A stretch of DNA of 57,274 nucleotides from Oscillospiraceae bacterium. GTDB lineage: Bacteria > Bacillota > Clostridia > Oscillospirales > Ruminococcaceae. How positions within the stretch are numbered: the first letter of the stretch is position 1; every line of letters starts with the position of its first letter. The translations under genes were made by a program, and so were the position numbers. Under the pieces are notes generated by a model. That model saw nothing but the letters and a program-made list of their open reading frames with translations, ran no database searches and had not been told where the DNA came from. The stretch is from the NCBI GenBank assembly GCA_017828935.1, contig JAGAUG010000085.1, forward strand, positions 1 through 57,274, in the 5' to 3' direction. This document shows, piece by piece, positions 15,306-24,627 of the stretch.

Positions 15306-18074
15306 TTGATAAAACGTAAGATATATGAGGTAGCTAAAGACATAAATAAAACTAGTAAAGAGATAATTAATTTTTTAAATGAATTTTCGCCTTCTGAAAC
15401 TAATAGAAAGCACAATAGTTCGATTTTTGAAAACGAAATTAATCTTGTTTTAGAGTATTTTTCTAAAGACGACAAAGTAGATAATATTCAAGATTATTTA
15501 GTTAAGAATAATATAAATAATACAGAAGAAAAAAATAAAGAAAAATTAGATTCTAAATCAAAAAATTTAGAGACAGAGAAATCTAAAAATAATAAAAAAG
15601 ATGATAAAATAAATAATCAAAAAAATAATAAAAATAATACACAAGAAAATCAAGTAAATAAATTTAATAATAAAAATAATACACAAGAAAATCAAGTAAA
15701 TAAATTTAATAATAAAAATAATATACAAGAAAATCAAGTAAATAAATTTAATAACAAAAATAATACACGAGAAAATCAAGTAAATAAATTTAATAACAAA
15801 AATAATACACAAGAAAATCAAGTAAATAAATTTAATAATAAAAATAATAATCAAAATAAAAAAGAACATAATTTTAGAAATAATAAAAACGAATCTCTAG
15901 ACATAAAAAATAATAATAAGTTTAATAATAAAAACGAGAATAAAAATAATTTCGATAGAAAGAATTTTAATAGAAAGTTAGATAATAATAAAAAGTTAGA
16001 GGTTATACAAGACAAAAAAAATATTATTAATCTTGAAGTTAAGTCTTGGGATCAAAATAAAAAACAGCCGGAAAAAAATAATAATAAAAAATTACAAAAA
16101 AAACAAGTTACCGCTAAGACTGTTGATATGAGGACTTCTGATGTTAACTTAGATAAATATAATGAAAAGTATGAACAGATGGCTTCTCAAAAATCTTCTG
16201 TTGAATATTCTAAAAAACAAAAAATAAATCAAAAGTCTAATCAAAGAAATAAACAGCAATTTAATAAAAAAGAGTCTGAAGCTGAAAAACTAAAAAGATT
16301 AGAAGAACAAAGAAAGAAAACAAGACCATCTAAGATAGTAATTCCTGAAGAACTTGTTGTTGGAGAGCTTGCTTCGAAACTAAAAGTTCCAGCAGCTCAA
16401 GTTATTAAAAAATTATTAATTTTAGGCGTTATTGCTAATGTTAGTCAGACAATAGATTATAATACGGCTAGCTTGATTGCTCAAGAATTTGATGTTGAAT
16501 GTGAAAAAGAAGTTGTTATAACGATTGAGGAGCGCTTGTTTGACGAGACTGAAGATAAAAAAGAAGATTTGTTGCCCAGAAGTCCAGTTGTTGTTGTTAT
16601 GGGCCACGTTGACCACGGAAAGACATCGCTTCTAGACGCGATAAGAGACGCCGACGTTATTTCGACAGAAGCCGGCGGAATTACTCAGCACATAGGTGCT
16701 TACAGAGTTTGTATAAACGATAGTTATATTACGTTTTTAGATACGCCTGGCCACGAAGCTTTTACGTCGATGAGAGCCAGAGGTGCCCAAATAACAGATA
16801 TTGCGATTTTAGTTGTTGCGGCCGACGACGGGATTATGCCTCAAACTATCGAAGCAATAAACCACGCTAAGGCTGCAGGAGTTTCGATTATTGTAGCTAT
16901 TAATAAGATAGATAAACCAGGAGCTAATGTCGATAAAGTAAAACAAGCGTTAATGGATCACGAGTTAATCCCTGAAGAGTGGGGTGGAGACGTTATATGT
17001 GTTCCTATTTCGGCTAAAAAACGAGAAAATATAAATACTCTTTTAGAAATGGTTTCTCTTGTTGCTGAAGTTAAGGATTTAAAAGCTAATCCTAATAGAC
17101 TAGCGAAAGGAACTGTTATAGAAGCAAGGCTTGATAAAGGTCGTGGACCTGTTGCTACTGTTTTGGTTCAAAACGGAACTCTAAAGCGCGGAGATATAAT
17201 AATAGCGGGAACTTCTATCGGAAAAGTTAGAGTTATGAGAGATGAACACAGCAATAGAATAGAAACGGCTGGTCCGTCTGTTCCGGTTGAAATAACAGGT
17301 TTGTCGGAAGTACCTTCGGCCGGAGACGTATTTAACGCAGTTGAGAACGAAAAGCTAGCTAAAGAGCTTGTTGATAAGCGTAAACATGACATCAAACAAG
17401 AAAAATTTAATTCTTATCAAAAAGTTACGTTGGATAATTTATTTTCTCAAATTTCTCAAGGTGAGATGAAAGAATTATTAATTATAGTTAAAGCTGATGT
17501 TAACGGTTCAGTTGAAGCTATAAAACAATCGCTCGAAAAATTATCTAATCAAGAAGTTAGAGTTAAAGTAATTCATGGCGGTGTTGGAGCTATTAATAAA
17601 TCAGACGTTGGGTTAGCTACAGCTTCTAACGCAATTATAGTTGGATTTAACGTCAGACCAGACGCAGTCGCTAAGCAATTAGCAGAAATTAATCAAACTG
17701 ATATAAGATTATATAGAGTTATATACGACGCTATCGAAGAAATAAAATCTGCAATGAAGGGGATGCTTGCTCCTAAAACAAGAGAAGTTGATTTAGGTAG
17801 AGCCGAAATTAGAAAAGTTTATAAAATATCTAATATCGGAACAGTTGCTGGGTGCTACGTCTTAGACGGAAAAATTTTAAGAAATAGCAAGATAAGAGTT
17901 GTTAGAGACGGAATAATTATTTCAGACGACGAAATTAGGTCTTTAAGACGTGTAAAAGACGACGTTAAAGAAGTTGCTACTGGTTTTGAGTGCGGAATCG
18001 CGCTTGAAAAATTTGCGGACATAAAAGAAGGCGACATATTAGAAAGCTATATTATCGAAGAATATAGAGATTAA
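15306..18074 (+). CDS. infB: Translation initiation factor IF-2
   Basis: IF-2 is the GTPase that brings fMet-tRNA to the 30S subunit and promotes subunit joining. The C-terminal 550 residues are well conserved: IF-2N domain (about 350-400), G1 GHVDHGKT (about 433), G3 DTPGHEAF, G4 NKID, then domains II-IV. The first 350 residues are very rich in Asn and Lys. They include five tandem copies of a 14-residue unit (TQENQVNKFNNKNN; 42 bases each, about 15639-15848). It starts at TTG with AAGGAG 11 bases upstream. Length 922 is within the family range only because of the N-terminal expansion. Confidence 0.95.
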   Translation: MIKRKIYEVAKDINKTSKEIINFLNEFSPSETNRKHNSSIFENEINLVLEYFSKDDKVDNIQDYLVKNNINNTEEKNKEKLDSKSKNLETEKSKNNKKDDKINNQKNNKNNTQENQVNKFNNKNNTQENQVNKFNNKNNIQENQVNKFNNKNNTRENQVNKFNNKNNTQENQVNKFNNKNNNQNKKEHNFRNNKNESLDIKNNNKFNNKNENKNNFDRKNFNRKLDNNKKLEVIQDKKNIINLEVKSWDQNKKQPEKNNNKKLQKKQVTAKTVDMRTSDVNLDKYNEKYEQMASQKSSVEYSKKQKINQKSNQRNKQQFNKKESEAEKLKRLEEQRKKTRPSKIVIPEELVVGELASKLKVPAAQVIKKLLILGVIANVSQTIDYNTASLIAQEFDVECEKEVVITIEERLFDETEDKKEDLLPRSPVVVVMGHVDHGKTSLLDAIRDADVISTEAGGITQHIGAYRVCINDSYITFLDTPGHEAFTSMRARGAQITDIAILVVAADDGIMPQTIEAINHAKAAGVSIIVAINKIDKPGANVDKVKQALMDHELIPEEWGGDVICVPISAKKRENINTLLEMVSLVAEVKDLKANPNRLAKGTVIEARLDKGRGPVATVLVQNGTLKRGDIIIAGTSIGKVRVMRDEHSNRIETAGPSVPVEITGLSEVPSAGDVFNAVENEKLAKELVDKRKHDIKQEKFNSYQKVTLDNLFSQISQGEMKELLIIVKADVNGSVEAIKQSLEKLSNQEVRVKVIHGGVGAINKSDVGLATASNAIIVGFNVRPDAVAKQLAEINQTDIRLYRVIYDAIEEIKSAMKGMLAPKTREVDLGRAEIRKVYKISNIGTVAGCYVLDGKILRNSKIRVVRDGIIISDDEIRSLRRVKDDVKEVATGFECGIALEKFADIKEGDILESYIIEEYRD
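15639..15848 (+). repeat. 42-bp tandem repeat in infB, five copies
   Basis: Units begin at 15639, 15681, 15723, 15765 and 15807 and are nearly identical, with occasional changes such as ACACAAG to ATACAAG or ACACGAG. They keep the reading frame and encode an Asn-rich linker of IF-2. Confidence 0.92.
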
Positions 18075-18128
18075 AGATTAAAAATTAAAAATTTTTAAAA
18101 TTATAAAAATAAGAGAAGTGTTGATAAG

Positions 18129-18464
18129 ATGCCAAGTTATAAAATAGACAGGGTTTGTGAAGATTTAAAACGAGAGATAACAGATATATTGCGCCAAATA
18201 AAAGACCCGAGGGTTAGAAACCAAATTTTAACTGTTGTTAATTTAAATTTAACTCGAGATATGTCTTTCGCTAAAATATATATCAGTTCGATGGACGGTC
18301 AAAAAGGAGCTGAGCGGGCTGTTGAAGGTCTTAAATCAGCTAAGGGTCTTATAAAACGAGAGATCGCCCATCGCCTCGATATTAGAAAGATTCCAGAACT
18401 CGAGTTTATTCCAGATAATTCCGTTGAGGATACTATAAATTTGTTTAAAAAACTAGAAAAATAA
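18129..18464 (+). CDS. rbfA: Ribosome-binding factor A
   Basis: RbfA binds the 30S subunit late in assembly and helps 16S rRNA 5'-end processing. The 111-residue protein has the KH-like fold with the family blocks VCEDLKREITDILRQIKDPR, FAKIYISSMDG and HRLDIRKIPELEFIPD. It follows infB by about 54 bases as the last gene of the operon. The nrnA, truB and ribF genes that often follow are absent. Confidence 0.93.
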   Translation: MPSYKIDRVCEDLKREITDILRQIKDPRVRNQILTVVNLNLTRDMSFAKIYISSMDGQKGAERAVEGLKSAKGLIKREIAHRLDIRKIPELEFIPDNSVEDTINLFKKLEK

Positions 18465-18482
18465 TAAATTATAATATAGCTC

Positions 18483-18511
18483 TTGCAATTTTTTTGTATT
18501 TAATATATAAT
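18483..18511 (+). promoter_or_regulatory. Predicted promoter of the pspA-lemA-htpX cluster
   Basis: TTGCAA (18483-18488), a 17-base spacer and TATAAT (18506-18511), 38 bases before pspA. Confidence 0.6.
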
Positions 18512-18548
18512 TATATTATAATAATTCAAATAATAGAGGTGTATTAAT

Positions 18549-19229
18549 ATGGGTATTTTTTCAAAGATTTCGAATATTTTAAAAGGCTACGCCAACTCAG
18601 CAGTTGAATCACTTGAAGATCCTAAAATCGTTTTAGAGCAATTACTAAGAGACTTAGAAAACGTTAGAAAAGAAACAACAAGTGCTGTTGCAGATTGTAT
18701 GGCAGAATCTAGAAGACTTAAAGATCTTTCTGATGAATCTAAAAAACAATCAGAAATCTGGCACTCAAGAGCAGTTAACGCTCTTAAAGCTGGGAACGAA
18801 CAGGACGCTAAGGACGCGCTGGCTCAAGAGAATAAATATCAAAGCCAGCATCAGTCTTTATTAAAAAATTTTGAGTCCCAACAAGAGCAAGTAAAAATTT
18901 TAAAATCAAATCTAGAAGAGATCGAAACAAGAATTTCGGACGCAAAGCGAAAGAAAGAAAATATAGTTGCTCAAGACAAGGTAAATAAAGCGAACGAAAA
19001 AGTTTCCAAAGTTTTATCGAATGCTTCCAAAACTAATATTTATGAGAGTCTAAACAGAATGGAAGAGAAAGTTCAAACTTCTAAACGAAAGATAGAGTCG
19101 CTAAGAGAGCTTGAAAAAAACGATATAGAGTCTAGATTTGAAAAATACGACAAGGAATCTGTTGACGACGATTTAGAAGCTCTTAAATCAGAAGTTTTTG
19201 GCCAAAGCTCAAAAAAAGATGGTGAGTAA
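18549..19229 (+). CDS. pspA: PspA/IM30 (phage shock protein A) family protein
   Basis: The 226-residue, almost wholly helical protein starts MGIFSKISNILKGYANSAVE and continues LEDPKIVLEQLLRDLENVRK, the usual PspA/Vipp1 N-terminus. Long coiled-coil segments follow (DALAQENKYQSQHQSLLKNF). These ESCRT-III-like proteins polymerise on the inner face of the membrane and protect it under stress. GAGGTG precedes the ATG. The gene is 3 bases from the next gene and in a cluster with lemA and htpX, both also linked to membrane quality control. Confidence 0.88.
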   Translation: MGIFSKISNILKGYANSAVESLEDPKIVLEQLLRDLENVRKETTSAVADCMAESRRLKDLSDESKKQSEIWHSRAVNALKAGNEQDAKDALAQENKYQSQHQSLLKNFESQQEQVKILKSNLEEIETRISDAKRKKENIVAQDKVNKANEKVSKVLSNASKTNIYESLNRMEEKVQTSKRKIESLRELEKNDIESRFEKYDKESVDDDLEALKSEVFGQSSKKDGE

Positions 19230-19232
19230 ATT

Positions 19233-19562
19233 ATGAGTGATGATAATAGACTTGTGTCGTTACCTGAATATATTAGCGATAGCGACAGAGACGAAGCTTA
19301 TTATTTTATAAAGATGCTTTTAGAATCTTTAGCGCTGAAGTTAGATACAAAAACAGGCGTTATTGACGGTTTTAAAGTTGTTTTGACTTATAATAAAACA
19401 AAATTAAAAAGAGAATCAGATCTTAAAATCGATTATAATAATAAGTTATATTCTTTAAAATTTCTTCACTCTAAGTTAAATCACTATAGTGATCTAGAAA
19501 CTAATTTTTTAGTTGCTTTTGTTTTAAATCACAAAAAACAAATAGAAGATTTTATAATATAA
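19233..19562 (+). CDS. Unrecognised small protein in the PspA-LemA-HtpX cluster
   Basis: I do not recognise this 109-residue protein. It has no signal peptide or membrane segment, is mixed charged and hydrophobic, and includes LPEYISDSDRDEAYYFIKM and an aromatic stretch YNNKLYSLKFLHSKLNHYSD. It starts 3 bases after pspA with GGTGAG upstream and ends 18 bases before the lemA region, so it is almost certainly co-transcribed and perhaps a cytosolic partner of PspA. That partnership is inference from position only. Confidence 0.7.
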   Translation: MSDDNRLVSLPEYISDSDRDEAYYFIKMLLESLALKLDTKTGVIDGFKVVLTYNKTKLKRESDLKIDYNNKLYSLKFLHSKLNHYSDLETNFLVAFVLNHKKQIEDFII

Positions 19563-19592
19563 ATTAAAAATAATAGAGAGATGAGTGAAATT

Positions 19593-20144
19593 ATGAGATT
19601 ATTAATTATAATTATTTTGATTTTAATTTTAGTAATTATAGTTTGTTATAATTCTTTGATTAGAAAGAAAAATTATATTACAGAAGCTTGGGCATCTATT
19701 GATGTTCAGTTAAAGAAAAAAGCTAATGTTCTTACGAATGTTGTTGATACTCTTAAGATGCAAACTAGCTACGAAAGAGAGACTTTATCTCAGATTATGA
19801 ATATGAGAGATAAGATGCTTTCTGGGGACAAAAACGAAGCGATCTTAGCGAACGATAAAATTTCTAAGATGATGACGCCGCTTTTTGGGTTAGCTGAAAA
19901 CTATCCTCAACTTCAGGCTAACACAGGTTTTTTAAAATTGATGGATCATATTAAAGATGTCGAAGAAAAAATTGCTTATGCGAGAAACAGATATAATATT
20001 GCGGTTATGAATTTTAATTCTTCACTTCAAATTTTTCCGACGAATCTTTTTGCTAAGTTATTAAGATTCAAGCCAGAGCAATCTTATGAAATATCAGATG
20101 TCGAAAGAGAATATTCTGATAATTTAAGAATAGGTGACTTGTAA
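19593..20144 (+). CDS. lemA: LemA family membrane protein
   Basis: LemA proteins have one N-terminal membrane helix and a helical-bundle body of unknown biochemical role. Here the helix is IIIILILILVIIVCYNSLI, followed by the family hallmark EAWASIDVQLKKKANVL and later LMDHIKDVEEKIAYARNRYN and NSSLQIFPTNLFAK. I prefer ATG 19593 over 19581 because GAGATGAGTG then lies at a proper distance and the N-terminus matches the family. The stop overlaps the htpX start (TAATG), a common lemA-htpX arrangement. Confidence 0.92.
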   Translation: MRLLIIIILILILVIIVCYNSLIRKKNYITEAWASIDVQLKKKANVLTNVVDTLKMQTSYERETLSQIMNMRDKMLSGDKNEAILANDKISKMMTPLFGLAENYPQLQANTGFLKLMDHIKDVEEKIAYARNRYNIAVMNFNSSLQIFPTNLFAKLLRFKPEQSYEISDVEREYSDNLRIGDL

Positions 20145-21106
20145 TGAAATATCAAAAAGCGCTTTTTTCTTATCAAGAGATCAGAAAAAATAAGATAAAA
20201 ACTAGTTTATTAGTTTTTTTATATGTTATTATTATTTTAGTTTTGTCTATCGCTATAGGTAATTATATAGGAAGTATTGAGCAAGGTTTATTTATAGGAT
20301 TATCAGTTGTTGTAATAGTGTTACCGATTAATATTTTAACTTCGAAATTTTTTATTGTTTCGTCAACTAAGGGAAAGCCGATTGATATAAATAATCTTGA
20401 GCATCTAAGAGTTAAAAATCTTGTTGAAGGCCTTGCAATTTCAGCAGGACTTGAAAGAACCCCGGACATTTATATTATGCCAACAAAGATACCGAACGCG
20501 TTCGCTGGAGGATTTTCTCCGAAGACAGCTTATATTGGAGTTACTCAAGGGCTCTTAGATATTATGAGTGACTCAGAGCTCGAAGGAGTTATTGCCCATG
20601 AGATGTCTCACATCGCTCAATATGATGTATTAATTTCGACAGTTTCGGTTAGTTTATTTAGTGTCGCTATTATTTTAGGAGATTTTTTATATAGAATATC
20701 TTGGTACGGATCTGGAAGTAGAAGATCATCGAGAAAATCAGATTCTGATAGCGATAAAAGCTTGGGTGTGATTATTTTAGCTATATCTATTTTGGCGATT
20801 ATTCTTTCTTGGTTTATTAGGCTAGTTGGAAATTTAGTTAATTTATCGATTTCAAGAAAAAGAGAGTACGCTGCTGACGCGAGCGCTGTTAGACTTTGTG
20901 GTTATCCCGGAGGTTTAGCTTCGGCGCTATCAAAGTTAGCGAGTCTTAGCAATCAAAATAAATATTCAAAAAAAGATATAGATCAACTAGGAGGAGAAAA
21001 TTTGATAGGATTATATATTTTTAATCCGATGAAGTCTCTTAATAATCTTTTTTCAACACATCCTCCGATAGAAGATAGAATTAATAAACTAAATAATATG
21101 TATTAA
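20144..21106 (+). CDS. htpX: HtpX-type membrane zinc metalloprotease (M48)
   Basis: HtpX degrades misfolded membrane proteins. Of 320 residues, membrane helices lie at about 20-40 and 45-65, and a further pair lies after the active site. The zinc site HEMSH is at about residue 152, with the third ligand in KREYAADASAV (Glu in the EYAAD block). A Ser/Arg/Lys-rich stretch (SGSRRSSRKSDSDSDKS) separates two helices. Its ATG overlaps the last base of the lemA stop codon, implying coupled translation. Confidence 0.93.
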   Translation: MKYQKALFSYQEIRKNKIKTSLLVFLYVIIILVLSIAIGNYIGSIEQGLFIGLSVVVIVLPINILTSKFFIVSSTKGKPIDINNLEHLRVKNLVEGLAISAGLERTPDIYIMPTKIPNAFAGGFSPKTAYIGVTQGLLDIMSDSELEGVIAHEMSHIAQYDVLISTVSVSLFSVAIILGDFLYRISWYGSGSRRSSRKSDSDSDKSLGVIILAISILAIILSWFIRLVGNLVNLSISRKREYAADASAVRLCGYPGGLASALSKLASLSNQNKYSKKDIDQLGGENLIGLYIFNPMKSLNNLFSTHPPIEDRINKLNNMY

Positions 21107-21151
21107 AAAAATTATAAATTATTAAAAAATAAAATCGGAGTCAAGATAGTT

Positions 21152-22006
21152 ATGGCGAAAATATTAGGAGTTAGATTTAGACCGAATACAAAAATTCGTT
21201 ATTTTCTACCGGGTAGTTTTAATTGTGAGCTTGGAGATTTTGTTATTGCGAATACCCCGAAAGGAGTTTGTTTCGGAGAGGTAATAAAAATAATAGACGA
21301 AGAAATTTTAGATTATTTTAAAAAAAATACAAAAGATTTTAAGAAATTAAGAGATAGTGAAAACGAAATAGAGCCAATAATTAGATTAGCAACTAAAAAC
21401 GATATAGAGCAGCATAAAATTAATCAACAAAAAGCGGAGCTGGCTAAAAAAATTTGTTTAGAAAAAATAAAAAAAAATTATCTAAAAATGAGATTAATAG
21501 ATGTCGAATGTACTTTTGATAGAAAAAAATATTTGTTTTATTTTTCGGCTGACGGAAAGATTGATTTTAGAGCTTTAGTTAGAGATTTAGCGTCTGTTTT
21601 AAAAACTAGAATAGAGCTTAGGCAAATTGGTGTTAGAGATCAGTCTAAAATTTTAGGAGGTCTTGGTAGCTGTGGAAGACCGTTTTGTTGTTCTACTTTT
21701 TTGCCTGATTTTGGAAACGTTTCGATCAAGATGGCGAAAGATCAGGCTTTGTCGCTTAATCCGGTGAAGTTGTCTGGTACATGTGGAAGGCTTATGTGTT
21801 GTTTACAATATGAACAGGAAGCGTACGAAGACTTGATCAAGAATTCGCCTAAAGTTTGGAGTAAAGTAAAAACTTCAGATGGCGAAGGAAAGATAGTTGA
21901 CGTAAACGTATTAACTGGATTTGTAAAAGTTTTACTTGATAATAGAGAAAACGAATTTCCGAAAGTTTATCACAAAGACGAAATAAAAATAATATCAGAA
22001 GAATAG
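21152..22006 (+). CDS. ricT: PSP1-domain protein RicT (YaaT)
   Basis: RicT is part of the Ric (Y) complex, an Fe-S protein assembly that in Bacillus directs RNase Y mRNA maturation. The 284 residues carry the PSP1 domain and the cysteine-rich core GGLGSCGRPFCC (about 170) and LSGTCGRLMCCLQYE (about 207), likely Fe-S ligands. Partners RicA and RicF are not in the window. GGAGTC lies before the ATG. Confidence 0.9.
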   Translation: MAKILGVRFRPNTKIRYFLPGSFNCELGDFVIANTPKGVCFGEVIKIIDEEILDYFKKNTKDFKKLRDSENEIEPIIRLATKNDIEQHKINQQKAELAKKICLEKIKKNYLKMRLIDVECTFDRKKYLFYFSADGKIDFRALVRDLASVLKTRIELRQIGVRDQSKILGGLGSCGRPFCCSTFLPDFGNVSIKMAKDQALSLNPVKLSGTCGRLMCCLQYEQEAYEDLIKNSPKVWSKVKTSDGEGKIVDVNVLTGFVKVLLDNRENEFPKVYHKDEIKIISEE

Positions 22007-22034
22007 TATTTTAAATTAACAGGAGTGTTTTTAA

Positions 22035-23165
22035 TTGTTTGAATTAATAAAACAATCTAAGAGGGTTCGAAGAGGGGTTTTAAAAACAGTTCACGGAAAG
22101 GTTCAAACACCAGCGTTTATGAACGTAGGAACGAGCGCCGCGATTAAGGGCGGTGTTTCTAGTTTGGATCTTAAAAATATTGACTGTCAAGTCGAGCTTT
22201 GTAATACATATCATTTACATATAAGACCAGGAGACGAAGTCATAAAATCTCTTGGGGGGTTACATAAATTTATGAATTGGGACGGACCAATTTTAACAGA
22301 TAGCGGCGGATTTCAAGTTTTTTCTCTAGGGAATTTAAGAAAGATCAAAGAAGAAGGAGTTTATTTTTCTTCTCACATAGACGGGAAAAAAATTTTTATG
22401 GGTCCCGAAGAAAGTATGCAAATTCAATCTAATTTAGGTTCGACAATCGCAATGGCGTTTGATGAATGTATTGGAAATCCGTGTTCGCGAGAGTACGCTT
22501 TGTTTTCGGCTCAAAGAACCACAAGATGGCTTCTCAGGTGTAAAGAAAAGCTAGATAGGCTAAATTCAAGCTCAGATACTATTAATAAAAATCAATTGTT
22601 ATTTGGAATTAATCAGGGCAGTACTTTTGAAGATATTAGAAAACAGCATATGAAAGATATTGCAGATTTTGATTTGGACGGATACGCAATCGGAGGTCTA
22701 GCTGTTGGAGAGACAGCCTCCGAAATGTACAGAATAATTTCTGTTGTTGAGCCTTTGATGCCTAAAAACAAGCCTAGATATTTGATGGGAGTTGGAACTC
22801 CGGCAAACATAATCGAAGCTATTGATCTTGGGGTAGATTTGTTTGATTGTGTGATGCCGACGAGAAACGCCCGACACGGTCAGCTTTTTACTTGGTCAGG
22901 AAGAATAAATTTAAATAATTCTAAATATATTCTCGATACTTCTCCGATAGATCCAGAATGTAATTGCGAAGTTTGTAAAAATTTTTCTAGAGCTTATATT
23001 AGACATTTGTTAAAATCTAGTGAGATGCTCGGGATGCGTCTTTGTGTTTTACATAATTTATATTTTTATAATAATTTATTAAAACGAATAAGACAAGAGA
23101 TAGATAACGATAATTTTGAAAATTTTAAATCAGAATATATTACAAAACTAGAAAGAAGAATATAA
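22035..23165 (+). CDS. tgt: Queuine tRNA-ribosyltransferase
   Basis: Tgt exchanges guanine-34 of tRNAs with GUN anticodons for the queuosine precursor preQ1. Visible are DSGGFQVFSL (about 89), the nucleophile Asp in DLFDCVMPTRNARHG (about 271), and the zinc site CNCEVC plus the downstream VLHN. Length 376 is normal. It starts at TTG with AGGAGTG 8 bases upstream. The usual neighbours queA and yajC are absent. Confidence 0.95.
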   Translation: MFELIKQSKRVRRGVLKTVHGKVQTPAFMNVGTSAAIKGGVSSLDLKNIDCQVELCNTYHLHIRPGDEVIKSLGGLHKFMNWDGPILTDSGGFQVFSLGNLRKIKEEGVYFSSHIDGKKIFMGPEESMQIQSNLGSTIAMAFDECIGNPCSREYALFSAQRTTRWLLRCKEKLDRLNSSSDTINKNQLLFGINQGSTFEDIRKQHMKDIADFDLDGYAIGGLAVGETASEMYRIISVVEPLMPKNKPRYLMGVGTPANIIEAIDLGVDLFDCVMPTRNARHGQLFTWSGRINLNNSKYILDTSPIDPECNCEVCKNFSRAYIRHLLKSSEMLGMRLCVLHNLYFYNNLLKRIRQEIDNDNFENFKSEYITKLERRI

Positions 23166-23174
23166 GAATACAAT

Positions 23175-23663
23175 ATGAAAAATATAATTAATAATTCTAA
23201 AAAATATATTTTGTTTTTACTGATGCCAGTTTTAATTTTATTGGATCAGATTATAAAGTTTTTAGCTGAAAATATATTATCAAGATACGATACAGTGGCG
23301 ATTGTTTCGTCTGTGTTTCACTTGACTTATGTTAAAAATTACGGTGCAGCGTTTGGAATCTTACAAAATAAAAAAATTTTTTTAATAATAATAACGTCTA
23401 TTATTTTAGTTGGAACGATTGTTTTTTTGATTTTTAATAAAATAAATAACAGCGTTTTTTTGTGGTCGCTATCTTTAATAATTTCCGGAGGAGTTGGAAA
23501 TCTAATAGATAGAATTATAAAAGGCTATGTTGTTGACTATATTGACTTTAGATTAATTAATTTTGCGGTTTTTAATTTAGCTGATAGCTTTGTTTGTATT
23601 GGTGTATTTTTGTTTTTTATATATATGATTTTTATCGAACCAAAACAAAATTATGACGAGTGA
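23175..23663 (+). CDS. lspA: Lipoprotein signal peptidase (signal peptidase II)
   Basis: LspA cleaves the signal peptide of prolipoproteins in the membrane. Four hydrophobic segments are visible in 162 residues, along with the catalytic aspartates in GGVGNLIDRI (about 111) and FAVFNLADSFV (about 133). The conserved NYGAAFG block is also present. It follows tgt by 9 bases and overlaps rluD by 11 bases, as lspA-rluD often does in Firmicutes. Its presence implies lipoproteins elsewhere in the genome. Confidence 0.95.
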   Translation: MKNIINNSKKYILFLLMPVLILLDQIIKFLAENILSRYDTVAIVSSVFHLTYVKNYGAAFGILQNKKIFLIIITSIILVGTIVFLIFNKINNSVFLWSLSLIISGGVGNLIDRIIKGYVVDYIDFRLINFAVFNLADSFVCIGVFLFFIYMIFIEPKQNYDE

Positions 23664-24591
23664 ATTTGAAAAAAAATATTTATTCGAAATAGATGATATA
23701 AATCTAAAAAATATGAGACTAGATAAATTTATAAGCTTAGAGCTTAAAGATTTATCTCGGTCTCGTGTTGTTGATTTAATAAAAAACAATAATATTATAG
23801 TTAATAACAAAATACAGCCTAAAAGCTATAAAGTAAACTTGGGCGATAAGATCGAAGTTTTTGTTCCAAGGCCACGAGAATATAGTTTAGAACCAGAAAA
23901 TATTTTATTAGATATTATTTATGAAGACGAAGATTTGTTGGTTGTAAATAAACCTAAAAATATGGTTGTCCACCCAGCTAGCGGAAATTATAAATCGACT
24001 CTCGTTAACGCGCTTTTATATCATTGTAAAGATAATCTTTCAGGAATCAACGGCGTCGCCAGACCTGGAATAGTTCACAGAATTGATAAAAATACAAGCG
24101 GACTTCTTATTGTCGCTAAAAACGATAGAGCGCATCTTGGGTTATCAGATCAGATTAAAAATCATAGTTTTAAAAGAATTTATCATTCTGTTGTTTACGG
24201 TATTTTAAAAAATAATAACGGGATAATAAACTTGCCGATTGGGCGGTCTGATTTAGACAGAAAAAAAATGAGTGTTAAATATCAAAATTCAAAAGAAGCT
24301 ATAACAAAATATAAAATTATAAAAAAATTTGATAAGTTTTCTTATATTGAATTAGAACTTAAAACTGGTCGAACTCATCAAATAAGAGTTCATATGGCGC
24401 ATATTGGTCATCCGGTTGCTGGGGACGATGTTTACGGTCCTAAAAAAGTTATTTCGGAACTTGGGGGCCAGTGTTTACACGCTAAAAAAATTGGATTTAT
24501 ACATCCGATTAAGAATATTTATATGGAATTCGACAGTGAATTACCAGATTATTTTAAAAACTTTTTATTTAAGCTAGAAAATTTTGATTAA
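23653..24591 (+). CDS. rluD: RluA/RluD-family pseudouridine synthase
   Basis: The 312-residue enzyme makes pseudouridine in 23S rRNA, by family resemblance probably the RluD type. An S4 RNA-binding domain is at the N-terminus (MRLDKFISLELKDLSRSR). The catalytic Asp lies in GIVHRIDKNTSGLLIVAK (about 145). LKTGRTHQIRVHMAHIGHPV is near the C-terminus. The start lies inside lspA, 11 bases before its end, so the two are translationally coupled. Exact target uridines cannot be read from sequence. Confidence 0.9.
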   Translation: MTSEFEKKYLFEIDDINLKNMRLDKFISLELKDLSRSRVVDLIKNNNIIVNNKIQPKSYKVNLGDKIEVFVPRPREYSLEPENILLDIIYEDEDLLVVNKPKNMVVHPASGNYKSTLVNALLYHCKDNLSGINGVARPGIVHRIDKNTSGLLIVAKNDRAHLGLSDQIKNHSFKRIYHSVVYGILKNNNGIINLPIGRSDLDRKKMSVKYQNSKEAITKYKIIKKFDKFSYIELELKTGRTHQIRVHMAHIGHPVAGDDVYGPKKVISELGGQCLHAKKIGFIHPIKNIYMEFDSELPDYFKNFLFKLENFD

Positions 24592-24627
24592 TAAAATAAT
24601 TAAAAAATAAGATGAGGTTCGAAAATA

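Noticed and set aside
15639..15848. Regular 42-base repeats that could suggest a CRISPR array
   Set aside because: There are no unique spacers; the units are back-to-back, in frame and coding within infB.
15567..15869. 100-codon reverse frame opposite the infB repeats
   Set aside because: It is the complement of the tandem repeat (Ile/Phe/Tyr-rich) and has no independent coding evidence.
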